Origin: Burkholderia sp. S171
GTDB taxonomy: Bacteria > Pseudomonadota > Gammaproteobacteria > Burkholderiales > Burkholderiaceae
Assembly (NCBI RefSeq): GCF_009766085.1
Contig: NZ_LMUF01000011.1
Coordinates: forward strand, 83,319 to 147,318
Direction of reading: 5' to 3'
Length of the DNA: 64,000 bases
A program made the translations under genes and the position numbers. How positions within the stretch are numbered: position 1 is the stretch's first letter; every line of letters starts with the position of its first letter. Below, piece after piece: positions 46,308 through 56,261 of the stretch. Under the pieces are notes generated by a model. The model saw nothing but the letters and a program-made list of their open reading frames with translations, was not told the origin of the DNA and searched no databases.

Positions 46308-47546
46308 TCAATGCTTCTTGAAAACGAGCGTGCCGTTCGTGCCGCCGAAACCGAACGAGTTCTTCAGCGCCACGTCGATCTTCATTTTCCGCGCTTCGTT
46401 CGCGCAGTAGTCCAAGTCGCAAGCCGGGTCCTGGTTGAAAATGTTCATGGTCGGCGGCGAGATCTGGTGGTGCAGCGCCAGCACCGTGAAGACTGATTCC
46501 AGTCCGCCGGCGCCGCCGAGCAGATGGCCCGTCATCGACTTGGTGGAATTCACCACGAGCTTCTTCGCGTGGTCGCCGAAGGCATTCTTGATGCCGATGG
46601 TCTCGGCCAGATCACCGAGCTGCGTGGATGTGCCGTGAGCGTTCAGGTAATGCACTTCGTCCGCATTGACCTGCGCGTTTTTCAACGCATTGCGCATGCT
46701 GCGGCGCGCGCCGTCGCCGTTTTCCGGGGGCGCGGTCATGTGATACGCGTCGCCGCTCATACCGTAGCCGCTGACTTCGGCGTAGATCTTCGCGCCGCGC
46801 GCCTTCGCATGCTCATACTCTTCAAGCACCATCACGCCGGCGCCTTCGCCCAGTACAAAACCGTCCCGATCCTTGTCCCACGGACGGCTGGCGGTAGCCG
46901 GGTCATCGTTGCGTTGGGACAACGCGCGCGCAGCCGCGAATCCACCGATACCCAAAGGCGATACGGTCGCTTCCGAACCGCCGCAGATCATCACGTCGGC
47001 GTCGCCGTATTCGATCAGCCGCGACCCTTCGCCGATGCAATGCAGACCCGTCGTACAGGCGGTCACGATAGCCAGATTCGGTCCTTTCAAACCGAAGCGG
47101 ATGGAAAGATGGCCGGAGATCATGTTGATGATCGACGCCGGCACGAAGAACGGCGAAACCCGGCGCGGACCACGGTTCAGCAATTCCGTTTGCGTGGCTT
47201 CGATCATCGGCAAGCCGCCGATTCCCGATCCCACCACCACGCCCACGCGCTCCGAGTTTTCCTCGGTGATTTCCAGCCCGCTGTCCTGCATGGCCTGCAC
47301 ACCGGCGGCTATGCCGTAATGGATAAAGGTATCCATGTGGCGCGCTTCCTTGGCCGGCATATAGGCTTCGACGTTGAAGCCTTTGACTTCGCCAGCAAAG
47401 CGCGTGGAGAAGTTCGTGGTATCGAACTTCGTGATCTCGGCAATGCCCGACTTGCCAGCGACCAGATTGGCCCAGCCGTCGGCAACGGTATTGCCAACAG
47501 GCGAAATCAGCCCAAGGCCTGTAACAACAACACGACGACGGCTCAC
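46308..47546 (-). CDS. fabF: 3-oxoacyl-[acyl-carrier-protein] synthase II
   Basis: FabF elongates acyl-ACP with malonyl-ACP and handles the temperature-sensitive step to cis-vaccenate. The 412-residue thiolase-fold enzyme has the active-site Cys in [12 protein letters not shown], the two His in [11 protein letters not shown] and [11 protein letters not shown], and [11 protein letters not shown] at the C-terminus. It starts with GTG at 47546. It lies 147 bp after acpP, and a hairpin with T-rich flank stands in between. It is the last fatty-acid gene of the cluster. Confidence 0.97.
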   Translation of the reverse strand: MSRRRVVVTGLGLISPVGNTVADGWANLVAGKSGIAEITKFDTTNFSTRFAGEVKGFNVEAYMPAKEARHMDTFIHYGIAAGVQAMQDSGLEITEENSERVGVVVGSGIGGLPMIEATQTELLNRGPRRVSPFFVPASIINMISGHLSIRFGLKGPNLAIVTACTTGLHCIGEGSRLIEYGDADVMICGGSEATVSPLGIGGFAAARALSQRNDDPATASRPWDKDRDGFVLGEGAGVMVLEEYEHAKARGAKIYAEVSGYGMSGDAYHMTAPPENGDGARRSMRNALKNAQVNADEVHYLNAHGTSTQLGDLAETIGIKNAFGDHAKKLVVNSTKSMTGHLLGGAGGLESVFTVLALHHQISPPTMNIFNQDPACDLDYCANEARKMKIDVALKNSFGFGGTNGTLVFKKH

Positions 47547-47580
47547 GGTAACCCCTTATCCATAAATGACAAAAAGCAAA

Positions 47581-47623
47581 AGCCACAAGATTCACAGGAA
47601 ATTGCCCTGTGAGCCCTGTGGCT
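47581..47623 (-). terminator. Hairpin with T-rich flank between acpP and fabF (attenuator candidate)
   Basis: Nested pairing AGCCACA/TGTGGCT outside and CACAGG/CCTGTG inside, followed on the minus strand by TTTTGCTTTTTG. It sits 70 bp after the acpP stop and 35 bp before the fabF start, and would let most transcripts end after acpP. Confidence 0.7.
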
Positions 47624-47693
47624 GTTAAATCGGTTCGAATCGCGACAGAGCGTCAACCCCGAATAGCGTAGAAGCAGCTTGGCGCGTCGGGCT

Positions 47694-47933
47694 TTAGGCC
47701 TTGACGTTGGCGCGAGCGTAGTCGATCGCCTGTTGAACCGTCGTGATCTTCTCGGCTTCTTCGTCAGGAATTTCCATGCCGAATTCGTCTTCGAGAGCCA
47801 TCACGAGTTCGACGGTGTCGAGCGAGTCAGCGCCCAGATCGTTGACGAACGAAGCTTCGTTCTTGATTTCGGCTTCGGCGACGCCCAGTTGTTCGGCGAC
47901 GATCTTCTTCACGCGCTGTTCGATATTGTCCAT
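47694..47933 (-). CDS. acpP: Acyl carrier protein
   Basis: AcpP carries fatty-acid intermediates on a 4'-phosphopantetheine attached by AcpS. The 79-residue acidic protein has the attachment site [12 protein letters not shown] with Ser37, and differs little from E. coli AcpP (78). The gene is preceded by a 261-bp space after fabG that probably holds its own promoter, and followed by an attenuator-like hairpin, which fits the very high level at which ACP is made. Confidence 0.98.
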
Positions 47934-48194
47934 GCAGCCCTCCGAGGGAAATGTAGTTCAAAAACACAAGTGCGCGCATTTTATCAGGTTTGTACCCGTA
48001 AATACCCACGCACGGAATCAGCTTTGTTTAGTGCGTGACATGCCTTTGATGCCCGTCACGCCTTTCCTGCGCACTCTCCTGCGCCCTTACCCGCTTACCA
48101 CTTCTGACAGCAAATTTCCCGTCTCGCGCACCGCGCTTTAAATCAGCACTTTACGCACCCGCGCCCCAAGGCGCGGATATTAACGAAATGCCTG

Positions 48195-48935
48195 TCACAT
48201 GTACATGCCGCCGTTCACGTGAAGCGTCGTGCCCGTGATGTACCCGGCGTGCGGCGAAGCGAGGAAAGCCACAGCATGAGCGATATCTTCCGGACTGCCC
48301 AGTCGGCCGAGTGGTATCTGTGCTGTGAGCGCCGCGCGCTGTGCTTCGGGTAAAACCTTGGTCATGTCGGTATCGATAAAACCCGGTGCAATGCAGTTCA
48401 CCGTGATCCCGCGGCTGCCAATTTCACGGGCCAGCGCCCGCGTCATGCCTGCCACACCGGCCTTCGCGGCCGCGTAGTTAGCCTGGCCCGGATTGCCCGA
48501 CGACGCCACCACCGACGTAATGTTGATGATCCGTCCGCCGCGCGCTTTCATCATCGGGCGCAGCACGGCGCGCGAGAGACGAAAAACGGCGCGCAGGTTG
48601 GTGTCGATAACAGCGTCGAATTCGTCGTCCTTCATGCGCATCGCCAATTGATCTTTCGTGATCCCGGCGTTGTTCACGAGCACGTTAAGGCCGCCAAACT
48701 CCTTGACCACGCCGTCGATAAACGCTTCGCTCGCGGCCGCATCGGTCACGTTCAGCACGGCGCCACGGCTTGGTCCGCCAAACTCTTTCAATGCTTCGGT
48801 AATGCCGTCTGCGCCGCTTTCGCTGGTCGCCGTGCCAATCACGGTTGCGCCCTGGCGCGCAAGTTCGACCGCGATCGACCGGCCGATCCCTCGCGACGCG
48901 CCCGTCACGACCACTATGTGCTTGTCCAGAATCAT
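48195..48935 (-). CDS. fabG: 3-oxoacyl-[acyl-carrier-protein] reductase
   Basis: FabG reduces 3-oxoacyl-ACP with NADPH in each elongation round. The 246-residue short-chain dehydrogenase has the cofactor loop TGASRGIGRS, NNAGITKD, the catalytic Ser in INITSVVASSGN, and the YxxxK pair in NYAAAKAGV. It starts at ATG 48935, 61 bp after fabD. It is in the standard fabH-fabD-fabG-acpP-fabF order. Confidence 0.97.
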   Translation of the reverse strand: MILDKHIVVVTGASRGIGRSIAVELARQGATVIGTATSESGADGITEALKEFGGPSRGAVLNVTDAAASEAFIDGVVKEFGGLNVLVNNAGITKDQLAMRMKDDEFDAVIDTNLRAVFRLSRAVLRPMMKARGGRIINITSVVASSGNPGQANYAAAKAGVAGMTRALAREIGSRGITVNCIAPGFIDTDMTKVLPEAQRAALTAQIPLGRLGSPEDIAHAVAFLASPHAGYITGTTLHVNGGMYM

Positions 48936-48996
48936 CTTTCGTCCGTTCCTTGTCTTTTCATTACTGCTTTGGCGTACCGTCTTGGGCTAAACCCAT

Positions 48997-49929
48997 TCAA
49001 GCAACGAGCAGTTTGCGGGTTTCTTCGAGCGAAGCCGGATCGAAAATCGACGCGCCGATCAGCGTACCGTCGATGCGCTTCGTCAAGCCGTTCAGCACCT
49101 TGCCCGGACCGCATTCGATCACGTGCGTGACCCCTTCGTGCGCCATCTTCTGCACGGTTTCGACCCAGCGCACTGGACCGGCAGCCTGACGCACAAGCGC
49201 GTCCTTGATGGCGGCCGGTTCGGCGACGCTTGCGACATCGATGTTATTGATCAGCGGAATCTGCAGCACGCTGATACTGACGCTCGCCAGATACTCGCGC
49301 AACTGGTCCGACGCCGGCTTGAGCAGCGACGAATGGAACGGCGCCGATACCGGCAGCGGCAATGCGCGCTTTGCGCCCTTAGCCTTCGCGATTTCGCAGG
49401 CTTTTTCAACGCCCGCCTTGGCACCCGCAATAACCACTTGTGACGGCGCGTTGAAGTTCACCGCTTCCACGATCCCCGCCGCCGATGCTTCGGCGCAAAC
49501 GGCGCGCACAGCGTCGTCGTCGAGACCCAGAATGGCGGCCATGCCACCCTCGCCTACCGGCACAGCGCTCTGCATGGCCTGCGCGCGAAATCGCACGAGC
49601 GGCACAGCGGCAGAAAACGGCAGCGCACCGGCGACAACCAGAGCCGTATATTCGCCCAGGCTATGACCCGCGACGATCGCCGGCTTAAGCCCGGCTTCCT
49701 TTTCCCACACGCGATAAATCGCGTACGCGGCCGTGAGCATCACGGGTTGCGTGTTCGTGGTCAGACCCAGTTCTTCCACCGGACCTTCAGCGATCAGCTT
49801 GCCCAGATCCTGACCGAGTGCATCGGATGCCTGCTGCACGGTCTCGCGCACCACGGCATGGTCGGCAAATGCGTTGAGCATGCCGACCGACTGGGAACCT
49901 TGTCCCGGGAAAACGAACGCAAATTTCAT
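48997..49929 (-). CDS. fabD: Malonyl CoA-acyl carrier protein transacylase
   Basis: FabD moves the malonyl group from CoA to ACP. The 310-residue protein begins MKFAFVFPGQGSQSVGM and has the catalytic GHSLGEYTALV with its Ser, and the distal His in SAPFHSSLLKP. I chose the ATG at 49929; a start five codons earlier is also open. It follows fabH by 76 bp. Confidence 0.97.
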   Translation of the reverse strand: MKFAFVFPGQGSQSVGMLNAFADHAVVRETVQQASDALGQDLGKLIAEGPVEELGLTTNTQPVMLTAAYAIYRVWEKEAGLKPAIVAGHSLGEYTALVVAGALPFSAAVPLVRFRAQAMQSAVPVGEGGMAAILGLDDDAVRAVCAEASAAGIVEAVNFNAPSQVVIAGAKAGVEKACEIAKAKGAKRALPLPVSAPFHSSLLKPASDQLREYLASVSISVLQIPLINNIDVASVAEPAAIKDALVRQAAGPVRWVETVQKMAHEGVTHVIECGPGKVLNGLTKRIDGTLIGASIFDPASLEETRKLLVA

Positions 49930-50005
49930 GAGGCTCTTGCTCAATTGGATTGTCGAATGACTGACGTGGCGTGATGACGTATAGGACGTATCGGCTTAAA
50001 CCCGC

Positions 50006-50995
50006 TTAATAGCGGATAACCGACGCGCCCCACGTGAAGCCGCCGCCCACCCCTTCGATCAGCACATGCTGGCCGCGCTTGATCCGGCCGTCACGCACGG
50101 CGACGTCGAATGCGAGCGGAATGGATGCCGCCGACGTATTGCCGTGCTCGCCAACAGTCACCACCATGCGCTCCAGCGGCACGTGCAACTTGCGCGCAGT
50201 GCTCTCCATGATGCGGATATTGGCCTGATGTGGAATGAGCCAGTCGATGTCGCCCGCTGTCAGCCGCGCCTTATCGAGCGCCTCGATGGCCACTTTTTCC
50301 AGCACCTTGACCGCCAGCTTGAACACGGCCTGACCATCCATGTGCAGGAACGCGCTGCCTTCGATCACGCCCTTGTTCACATTGCCCGGCGTGCACAAGA
50401 TGTTCGCGTGGCTGCCGTCGGCGTGAAGCGCGCTGGACAGCACGCCGGGTTCATCGGAGGCTTGCAGGATCACTGCGCCCGCGCCATCGCCGAACAACAC
50501 GCACGTGGTGCGGTCGCTGAAATCGAGAATGCGCGAGAATGTTTCGGCACCGACCACCAGCGCCGTGCGATTCGAGCCGCCGCGGATCAGGCTGTCGGCC
50601 ATTGAAACGGCGTAAGCGAAGCCCGAGCAGACAGCCTGGATGTCGAACGCAGCGCCGCCGTTCTTGATGCCGAGCTTGTTCTGCAACAGGCAAGCGGTGC
50701 TGGGGAACACGAAGTCAGGCGTGGACGTGGCAACGATGATCAGATCGATCGATTGCGGATCAATATCCGCAGCCTCGATCGCGTGACGCGATGCCTGCAA
50801 GGCGAGTTCGCTGGTCGTCTGATCAGGTGCGGCGAAATGACGTGCGTGGATACCGGTGCGGGCGACGATCCACTCATCGCTCGTTTCGACACCCTGTTTT
50901 GCCAGTCGCTCGGCCAGTTCCTGATTCGTGACACGATCCGGCGGCAAGTAACTGCCCGTTCCAATCACGCGGGAATAGAGATTCGATTGAGCCAT
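50006..50995 (-). CDS. fabH: 3-oxoacyl-[acyl-carrier-protein] synthase III
   Basis: FabH starts fatty-acid synthesis by condensing acetyl-CoA with malonyl-ACP. The 329-residue protein has the catalytic triad motifs [10 protein letters not shown] (Cys), [10 protein letters not shown] (His) and [12 protein letters not shown] (Asn). Its start codon overlaps the plsX stop by one base (TAATG), so the two are coupled. Confidence 0.97.
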   Translation of the reverse strand: MAQSNLYSRVIGTGSYLPPDRVTNQELAERLAKQGVETSDEWIVARTGIHARHFAAPDQTTSELALQASRHAIEAADIDPQSIDLIIVATSTPDFVFPSTACLLQNKLGIKNGGAAFDIQAVCSGFAYAVSMADSLIRGGSNRTALVVGAETFSRILDFSDRTTCVLFGDGAGAVILQASDEPGVLSSALHADGSHANILCTPGNVNKGVIEGSAFLHMDGQAVFKLAVKVLEKVAIEALDKARLTAGDIDWLIPHQANIRIMESTARKLHVPLERMVVTVGEHGNTSAASIPLAFDVAVRDGRIKRGQHVLIEGVGGGFTWGASVIRY

Positions 50996-52167
50996 TATGC
51001 CTTCGAGGATAGCGCGGCACCCGGTTCGCCCGGCTGCACGAGCGGGCGGGCAGCGACCGTATTATCGCCTGGGGCGACGGGGTCGGCCGCGGGGCCGGTC
51101 TGATTCGGGATCACGGTGCCAGCAGTGTCAGCGGAAACGCCGAGCGCTGCCTGTTGCGCGGGAGCAGCGTTTTCCTCCATGGCGCGCACGAGGCGTTCAA
51201 GCACGCCATTTTTGACGGCATCATACCCGCGTTTGATAGCCCACTCAAACCCGTAGGCTTGTGCCGATCCGTGACTTTTGATGACTAGCCCGCGCAGGCC
51301 GAGCAGCGCGGCACCGTTGTACTGGGCGGGGTCGACCCGGCGCTTAAAGCGCTTGAGAACGGGCAGTGCGACGAGCGCCATCAGCTTGGTCATAAGCGAC
51401 CGGCTGAATTCCTCGCGAATCATGTCAGTCAGCATCTGCGCCAAACCTTCCGAGGTCTTCAACGCCACATTGCCGACAAAACCGTCGCATACGACCACGT
51501 CGGTCGTGCCTTTATAGATGTCGTTGCCTTCCACGTTGCCGTAGAAATTGAGCGTGCTCGCGCGCAGCAATTCGCCGGCGCGTTTGATCACGTCGTTGCC
51601 CTTGATGACTTCTTCGCCAATGTTGAGCAGACCGATGGTTGGCCGCTCCTTTTGCCCGATCGCAGCGACAAGCGCGTGGCCCATTTCGGCGAATTGCAGC
51701 AAGTGTTGCGGCTCGCAGTCCACGTTCGCGCCCAGGTCGAGCACGGTGGTGAAGCCTTTCTGGCTTGGCATCGCGAATGCGATAGCCGGACGCTCAATGC
51801 CTGGCAGCGTCTTGAGCACGTAGCGGGACACGGCCATCAATGCGCCGGTGTTACCCGCCGAGATGCACGTCTGGGCCTGACCGTCCTTGACGAGATTGAG
51901 CGCTACTCGCATGGACGAATCTTTCTTCCGGCGCAGCGCAACCTCTACCGAATCGTCCATCTCGACCACTTCCGTGGCCGGGACGACCGTCAGCCGGGTT
52001 TCGTCGGTAGCTCTGCACTTCTTCAGCTGCCCGCGGATGGCCGACTCGATGCCGACAAGCAACAGCTGCGCATCAGGATGCGAACGCACGAAATTGACCG
52101 CGGCGGGAACGGTCACGGCCGGGCCGTGGTCGCCTCCCATGCAGTCGATAGTGATCTTTACGGTCAT
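50995..52167 (-). CDS. plsX: Phosphate acyltransferase PlsX
   Basis: PlsX converts acyl-ACP to acyl-phosphate, the donor for PlsY in phospholipid synthesis; it is a soluble, membrane-associated enzyme. The 390-residue protein has [17 protein letters not shown] at the start, [18 protein letters not shown], and [17 protein letters not shown]. The C-terminal 45 residues are an Ala/Pro/Thr-rich extension beyond the family core. It lies 141 bp after rpmF with a terminator-like hairpin in the gap. Confidence 0.97.
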   Translation of the reverse strand: MTVKITIDCMGGDHGPAVTVPAAVNFVRSHPDAQLLLVGIESAIRGQLKKCRATDETRLTVVPATEVVEMDDSVEVALRRKKDSSMRVALNLVKDGQAQTCISAGNTGALMAVSRYVLKTLPGIERPAIAFAMPSQKGFTTVLDLGANVDCEPQHLLQFAEMGHALVAAIGQKERPTIGLLNIGEEVIKGNDVIKRAGELLRASTLNFYGNVEGNDIYKGTTDVVVCDGFVGNVALKTSEGLAQMLTDMIREEFSRSLMTKLMALVALPVLKRFKRRVDPAQYNGAALLGLRGLVIKSHGSAQAYGFEWAIKRGYDAVKNGVLERLVRAMEENAAPAQQAALGVSADTAGTVIPNQTGPAADPVAPGDNTVAARPLVQPGEPGAALSSKA

Positions 52168-52190
52168 GGAGTGCGACGAATTTCAGGCAC

Positions 52191-52216
52191 AAAAAAGCGG
52201 CAGTGAAATGCCGCCT
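52191..52216 (-). terminator. Terminator-like hairpin between rpmF and plsX
   Basis: Stem GCGGCA/TGCCGC with a 6-nt loop, followed on the minus strand by TTTTTTGTGCC. It lies about 92 bp after the rpmF stop and 24 bp before the plsX start, and would let L32 be made in excess of PlsX. Confidence 0.7.
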
Positions 52217-52308
52217 TCTTGTTGTACCGGGAACATGTCAAGCGCGAACAACCGCGACTCAAACCACGAGTCAAGACGGTGACGCCAGACGCAACAAGCG
52301 TCGTACGC

Positions 52309-52488
52309 TTAGTCGTTCTTCGTCTTGATGACTTTCTTGCCACGATAGTAGCCGTTCGGGCTCACGTGGTGACGCAGATGGACTTCACCCGTGCCCGGCT
52401 CAACAGCCAGCGCCGGTGCGGTCAGGAAGTCGTGCGAACGATGCATGCCGCGCTTGGACGGTGATTTCTTGTTTTGCTGAACTGCCAT
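52309..52488 (-). CDS. rpmF: 50S ribosomal protein L32
   Basis: The 59-residue basic protein starts [20 protein letters not shown], the hallmark of bacterial L32, and ends with [14 protein letters not shown]. It sits near the 23S rRNA exit tunnel. This form lacks the CxxC zinc motif found in some L32 proteins. Order yceD-rpmF-plsX-fabH is the conserved one. It is read on the minus strand between the YceD gene and plsX. Confidence 0.98.
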   Translation of the reverse strand: MAVQQNKKSPSKRGMHRSHDFLTAPALAVEPGTGEVHLRHHVSPNGYYRGKKVIKTKND

Positions 52489-52694
52489 GATGACTCCAGA
52501 AAAATTTTGCGAATTCTAACACAGCTCGACACACCCGAGACCCTGACGTGAGGCCAGTGAGTCTTTCGGGACGCACCGCGCCGCCTGATGATTCGACGCC
52601 CGGCCTGATGCCGGACATCAATACTCTTTTTTGCGAGCGCTTAAACCACGGGCTTCATAGCCCGCCGCTTCAATGCCCGCTGCTTCAATCCTGC

Positions 52695-53348
52695 TTAATG
52701 CTTGTTGTCGTCGGAACCGCCCTGCTTGAGCTTACCGAGCGCGGCGAACGGATTGGGTCTGCCTGTGCCGCCATCCTGCTGCGTACCTGCATCGCCATTC
52801 AGACCACTCTCATCCAGCTCACCTTCGGCGCCCGCAAGGCCCGTTACCAGGCTTTCGTGCACTTCAGGACACACTTCGTGCTTCGGCACGAGCGGCAAAG
52901 TCAACAACAACTCCTCTTCGATCAAGTCGACGAGATCGAACTGGCGTGAGCCAACGATCACTTCCACTTCATCGTTGTCTAGCGGAAACTCGTCTGCTTC
53001 GTCTTCCGTCGTGACAATGCGATACGTTGCATCGACATCCAGGTGTTGCGAATACGGCGAAAGACAACGCTGGCATTCAATCCAGACCGATCCGTGTACC
53101 GCGAGCCGCAAATAAGGTTGCGGCGCTTCGGTGCCGTCGTCCTGCAACTCGGGCTGCATGGAGCCTTCGGCCTGCCATGAAAACACCGTGTCGCGGTCTG
53201 GGGCATCTGCCGGTATTTCGTTCAACATACGCGGCAATTGCGAGACCCGTACACCACCTGCTGCCTGCCGACGGCTTTGGGCGAATTCGAACAGGTCGAG
53301 TGCGCGCAAGTCGGCGGGACATGCAGGTTTGCCAGGATTCTGTGTCAT
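52695..53348 (-). CDS. yceD: YceD family (DUF177) protein
   Basis: The 217-residue protein belongs to DUF177; family members are linked to 23S rRNA processing and are nearly always next to rpmF. The diagnostic CQRCLSPY lies in the middle, followed by the acidic stretch DEADEFPLDNDEVEVIVGSRQFDL-like region and the family segment LVDLIEEELLLTLPLVPKHE. A Gly/Asn-rich C-terminal tail is present. It is the first gene of the minus-strand run and is 206 bp from rpmF. Confidence 0.93.
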   Translation of the reverse strand: MTQNPGKPACPADLRALDLFEFAQSRRQAAGGVRVSQLPRMLNEIPADAPDRDTVFSWQAEGSMQPELQDDGTEAPQPYLRLAVHGSVWIECQRCLSPYSQHLDVDATYRIVTTEDEADEFPLDNDEVEVIVGSRQFDLVDLIEEELLLTLPLVPKHEVCPEVHESLVTGLAGAEGELDESGLNGDAGTQQDGGTGRPNPFAALGKLKQGGSDDNKH

Positions 53349-53763
53349 GTGCGCTCCTGCAGTGGTCGTTGCCGCGACGGCTGGATAGCAAGTGCGCGGA
53401 GGACGACCGGGGGTGAAGCTGCAGTATGCACCGCACCGGACCCGTCCGGCTGGTGTGGTTTATCCCGATTTTCCGGTTTTAGCAGCGGACCGCGTACCTG
53501 ACCAGCCCTGCACGTGGCCTGCTAAAACGGCCCTTTCCGTCCCGGGCTACCTCTGGACCGCCAAACCTCTCGGTACACTTCCGGCCACCGCCACCATCTC
53601 GGTATGCGTAAAAAGGCCTTCGCATACCGATGAAAAGCCCAAAATCATAGCGGCTTTGTCTTTTCGAGTCAAACACTTATGCTTCGGCGTGCGGCACCGC
53701 CATTTTAGTTCGGTCCCAGCCCGATTCAGTCCCTAACCTCATTGTTCATAGCCCATCCTTTTC
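53349..53763. other. Divergent promoter region yceD / maf
   Basis: About 415 bp without a gene. It must hold the promoter of the long yceD-rpmF-plsX-fab run on the left and that of the Maf gene on the right. Short open frames exist but show no ribosome sites or known products. I see no strong hairpin. Confidence 0.5.
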
Positions 53764-54378
53764 ATGCCCGACGTCTCAACTAAGCCGCGCCTCATCCTCG
53801 CATCGAGTTCGCGTTACCGGCGGAAACTGCTCGAGCGCTTGCGCATTCCCTTCGATGTCATCACGCCCGATATCGACGAAACGCCGCTCGACGGCGAAAC
53901 GCCGGAAGCCACGGCTGTCCGGCTGTCGATCGCCAAGGCGCGTGCGGCCGCCGCCCGGGTGGTCGACGCTCCCGGCGCACTCGTGATCGGCTCCGATCAA
54001 GTCGCCACCTGCGACGGTCGTCAGATCGGCAAGCCCGGCACGCACGAAAACGCGCGCGCCCAGCTTCAGTCGATGCGCGGCAAAAGCGTCGAATTCCACA
54101 GCGCGCTTTGTCTCTTCGACAGCCGTACAGACCATATCCAATCCGCCGACATCGTCACCCGCGTGCAATTCCGCGTGCTATCGGATGCGGAAATCGAAGC
54201 GTATTTGCTCGCTGAAACACCTTACGACGTGGCGGGCAGCGCGAAATCGGAGGGTTTAGGCATCACGCTTGTGGATGCAATTCATTCCGACGATCCCACC
54301 GCGCTGGTCGGTTTGCCACTGATCGCGTTGTCGCGGATGTTGCGCGCGGCCGGGTTTCCGTTAATGGGGGCAGCATGA
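53764..54378 (+). CDS. Maf family nucleotide pyrophosphatase (YceF type)
   Basis: The 204-residue protein is a Maf/HAM1-fold nucleotide pyrophosphatase. It begins with LILASSSRYRRKLLERLRIPFDVITPDIDE, the Maf signature, and has GSDQVATCDGRQIGKPGTHENA, which fits the YceF subfamily that hydrolyses 7-methyl-GTP. In E. coli yceF is also divergent from yceD-rpmF-plsX, and the arrangement here matches. Its stop overlaps the next start by 4 bp (ATGA), coupling it with a methyltransferase gene. Confidence 0.92.
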   Translation: MPDVSTKPRLILASSSRYRRKLLERLRIPFDVITPDIDETPLDGETPEATAVRLSIAKARAAAARVVDAPGALVIGSDQVATCDGRQIGKPGTHENARAQLQSMRGKSVEFHSALCLFDSRTDHIQSADIVTRVQFRVLSDAEIEAYLLAETPYDVAGSAKSEGLGITLVDAIHSDDPTALVGLPLIALSRMLRAAGFPLMGAA

Positions 54379-55094
54379 GCGGCGTTTTGTACCTGATTCC
54401 GAACACACTCGGCGACGGCGACAGCGCCGCGCTCGCCGACGTTCTTCCCGAACCCGTGCGCGCACGCGCCGCGTCGCTGCAGTACTACATTGGCGAGAAT
54501 GCGAAAACCACGCGTGCTTTCCTGAAAAAGGTCGGAACCGAACGGCCGATCCAGGAAATCGAGATCCGCGAACTCAACGTCAACACGCCGCCGGGTGAAG
54601 TCGACAAGCTGCTCAAACCGATTTTGGCTGGCACCGACGCGGGTCTCGTCTCCGAAGCGGGATGCCCGGCGGTCGCCGATCCGGGCGCCCTGCTCGTGCG
54701 CCGCGCCCACGAGCGCGGCGTCAAAGTGGTGCCGTTCGTCGGACCCAGTTCGATTTTGCTGGCGCTGATGGCGTCGGGAATGAACGGCCAGAGTTTCGCG
54801 TTCAACGGATATCTTCCCGTCGATGCCGCCGAACGGGGCAAACGCCTGCGTGAACTGGAAGCGCTGTCCCGCAAGGCGAATCAGACGCAGATATTTATCG
54901 AGACGCCGTACAGGAATCGTGCGCTGCTGGACACGCTGCTCGCGACCTGCGCGCCGTCCACGCTGGTGTGCGTCGCGGTCGACCTGACGTTGCCCGCCGA
55001 AACGATCCTTACGCGCACCGTGTCGGACTGGAAAAAGAAAGCTGCGCCGGAGTTGCATAAACGGCCAGCGATTTTCCTGTTGCTGGGTTCCTAA
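54375..55094 (+). CDS. Tetrapyrrole methylase-family protein, RsmI paralogue
   Basis: The 239-residue protein is a SAM-dependent methyltransferase with the RsmI/CbiF fold: LYLIPNTLGDGD at the start, GLVSEAGCPAVADPGALLVRRA corresponding to the RsmI substrate loop, and GPSSILLALMASG with FNGYLPVD. RsmI itself methylates 16S rRNA C1402 and is about 285 residues with a LYVVATPIGN start, which this lacks, so I do not call it rsmI. Such short paralogues occur in Burkholderiaceae. It is coupled to the Maf gene and followed by a bidirectional terminator. Confidence 0.85.
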   Translation: MSGVLYLIPNTLGDGDSAALADVLPEPVRARAASLQYYIGENAKTTRAFLKKVGTERPIQEIEIRELNVNTPPGEVDKLLKPILAGTDAGLVSEAGCPAVADPGALLVRRAHERGVKVVPFVGPSSILLALMASGMNGQSFAFNGYLPVDAAERGKRLRELEALSRKANQTQIFIETPYRNRALLDTLLATCAPSTLVCVAVDLTLPAETILTRTVSDWKKKAAPELHKRPAIFLLLGS

Positions 55095-55132
55095 GTCGTA
55101 TCTCTTAGCCGTGCTTTCCGCGCTACCCGCAA

Positions 55133-55171
55133 AAAAACCGCTCGCATGAAGACTCAAGGCGAGCGGTTTTT
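55133..55171. terminator. Bidirectional terminator between RsmI paralogue and sppA
   Basis: Stem AAAAACCGCTCGC/GCGAGCGGTTTTT with a 13-nt loop. It lies between convergent genes, 39 bp after the methylase stop and 20 bp after the sppA stop on the minus strand. Confidence 0.93.
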
Positions 55172-55190
55172 ATCTGCAACGCATGGAAAT

Positions 55191-56189
55191 TCACTTCAAC
55201 TGCATCTTCCCGCCCATCATCAGCGCGTGCATCGATGCATTGCCGACCGCCGCGCCAAACTTGCGCGCCACACGTTCACCAATGCTCTCCTTCTGCGTGT
55301 AATCGACAATATCCGGCTGCTTGACGATCTCGCGTGCAACGTAATCGGCGTCGCCGAAACCATCGGCAAGACCCAGTTCCACGCTCTTCTGACCCGTCCA
55401 GAACTCGCCTGAGAACACATCGGGCGACTCTTTCAGCCGATTGCCGCGGCCTTGCTTGACGGCATCGATGAACTGCTGGTGAATCTGGTCGAGCATTTCC
55501 TGCGCGTGGGCATTCATGGTCGGCGTTTCAGGCGAAAACGGATCGAATGCGCCCTTGTTCGCGCCCGATGTGTGCAGCCGGCGTTCAACGCCCAGCTTGT
55601 CCATGAGGCCCGTAAAGCCGAAACCGTCCATCAGCACGCCAATCGATCCGACGATACTCGCCTTGTCGACATAGATCTTGTCGGCGGCGGCCGCGGCGTA
55701 ATAACCGCCCGACGCGCACATGTCGCCCACCACCACATACAGCGGTTTCGACGGATATTTCGCCCGCAAGCGCGTGATCTCGCGATTGATGATGCCCGCC
55801 TGCACCGGACTGCCGCCCGGGCTGTTGCAGCGAAGAATCACCGCCGCCGTGCCGTCGTCTTCAAAAGCACTGTCGAGCGCGGCGTTGACGTTGTCCGAAC
55901 TGGCGTCGCTATTGGCGGAAATCTCACCTTCCAGTTCGACCAGCGCCGTATGGCGGGAGGTTTTCGCGACTTTGTCGCTGGTGAAATCGAACGCGCTCCA
56001 GACCGCGATCGCCAGGATCGCCAGGAACACGAAGCGGAAAAATATCCGCCAGCGGCGTGCGGCCCGCTGTTCATTGATTGCCGCGAGCGCAATGCGTTCG
56101 AGCGCGGCGCGCTCCCAGTTGTCGCCGGTGTCGCCGATGGATTTGGGACGCGTCGTATCGGCGGAATCGGTGGGAAATTGATCGGACAT
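55191..56189 (-). CDS. sppA: Signal peptide peptidase SppA-like S49 protease
   Basis: The 332-residue inner-membrane serine protease of family S49 has one N-terminal membrane helix (about 50-66, FFRFVFLAILAIAVWSAF) and a periplasmic protease domain. The nucleophilic Ser is in MCASGGYYAAAAADKIY, and the family segments CNSPGGSPVQAGII and GSIGVLMDGFGFTGLM are present. It resembles the short SppA (36 kDa) class rather than the 67-kDa E. coli form. It is the last gene of the rluC-gph-Rieske-sppA run. Confidence 0.92.
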   Translation of the reverse strand: MSDQFPTDSADTTRPKSIGDTGDNWERAALERIALAAINEQRAARRWRIFFRFVFLAILAIAVWSAFDFTSDKVAKTSRHTALVELEGEISANSDASSDNVNAALDSAFEDDGTAAVILRCNSPGGSPVQAGIINREITRLRAKYPSKPLYVVVGDMCASGGYYAAAAADKIYVDKASIVGSIGVLMDGFGFTGLMDKLGVERRLHTSGANKGAFDPFSPETPTMNAHAQEMLDQIHQQFIDAVKQGRGNRLKESPDVFSGEFWTGQKSVELGLADGFGDADYVAREIVKQPDIVDYTQKESIGERVARKFGAAVGNASMHALMMGGKMQLK

Positions 56190-56261
56190 GCGTCGCCTGG
56201 TTGACTGATTAAAAGTGAAGAGCGGGTGTGTTTCGCGTCGCGAGAACGACCCCTAGAACGG

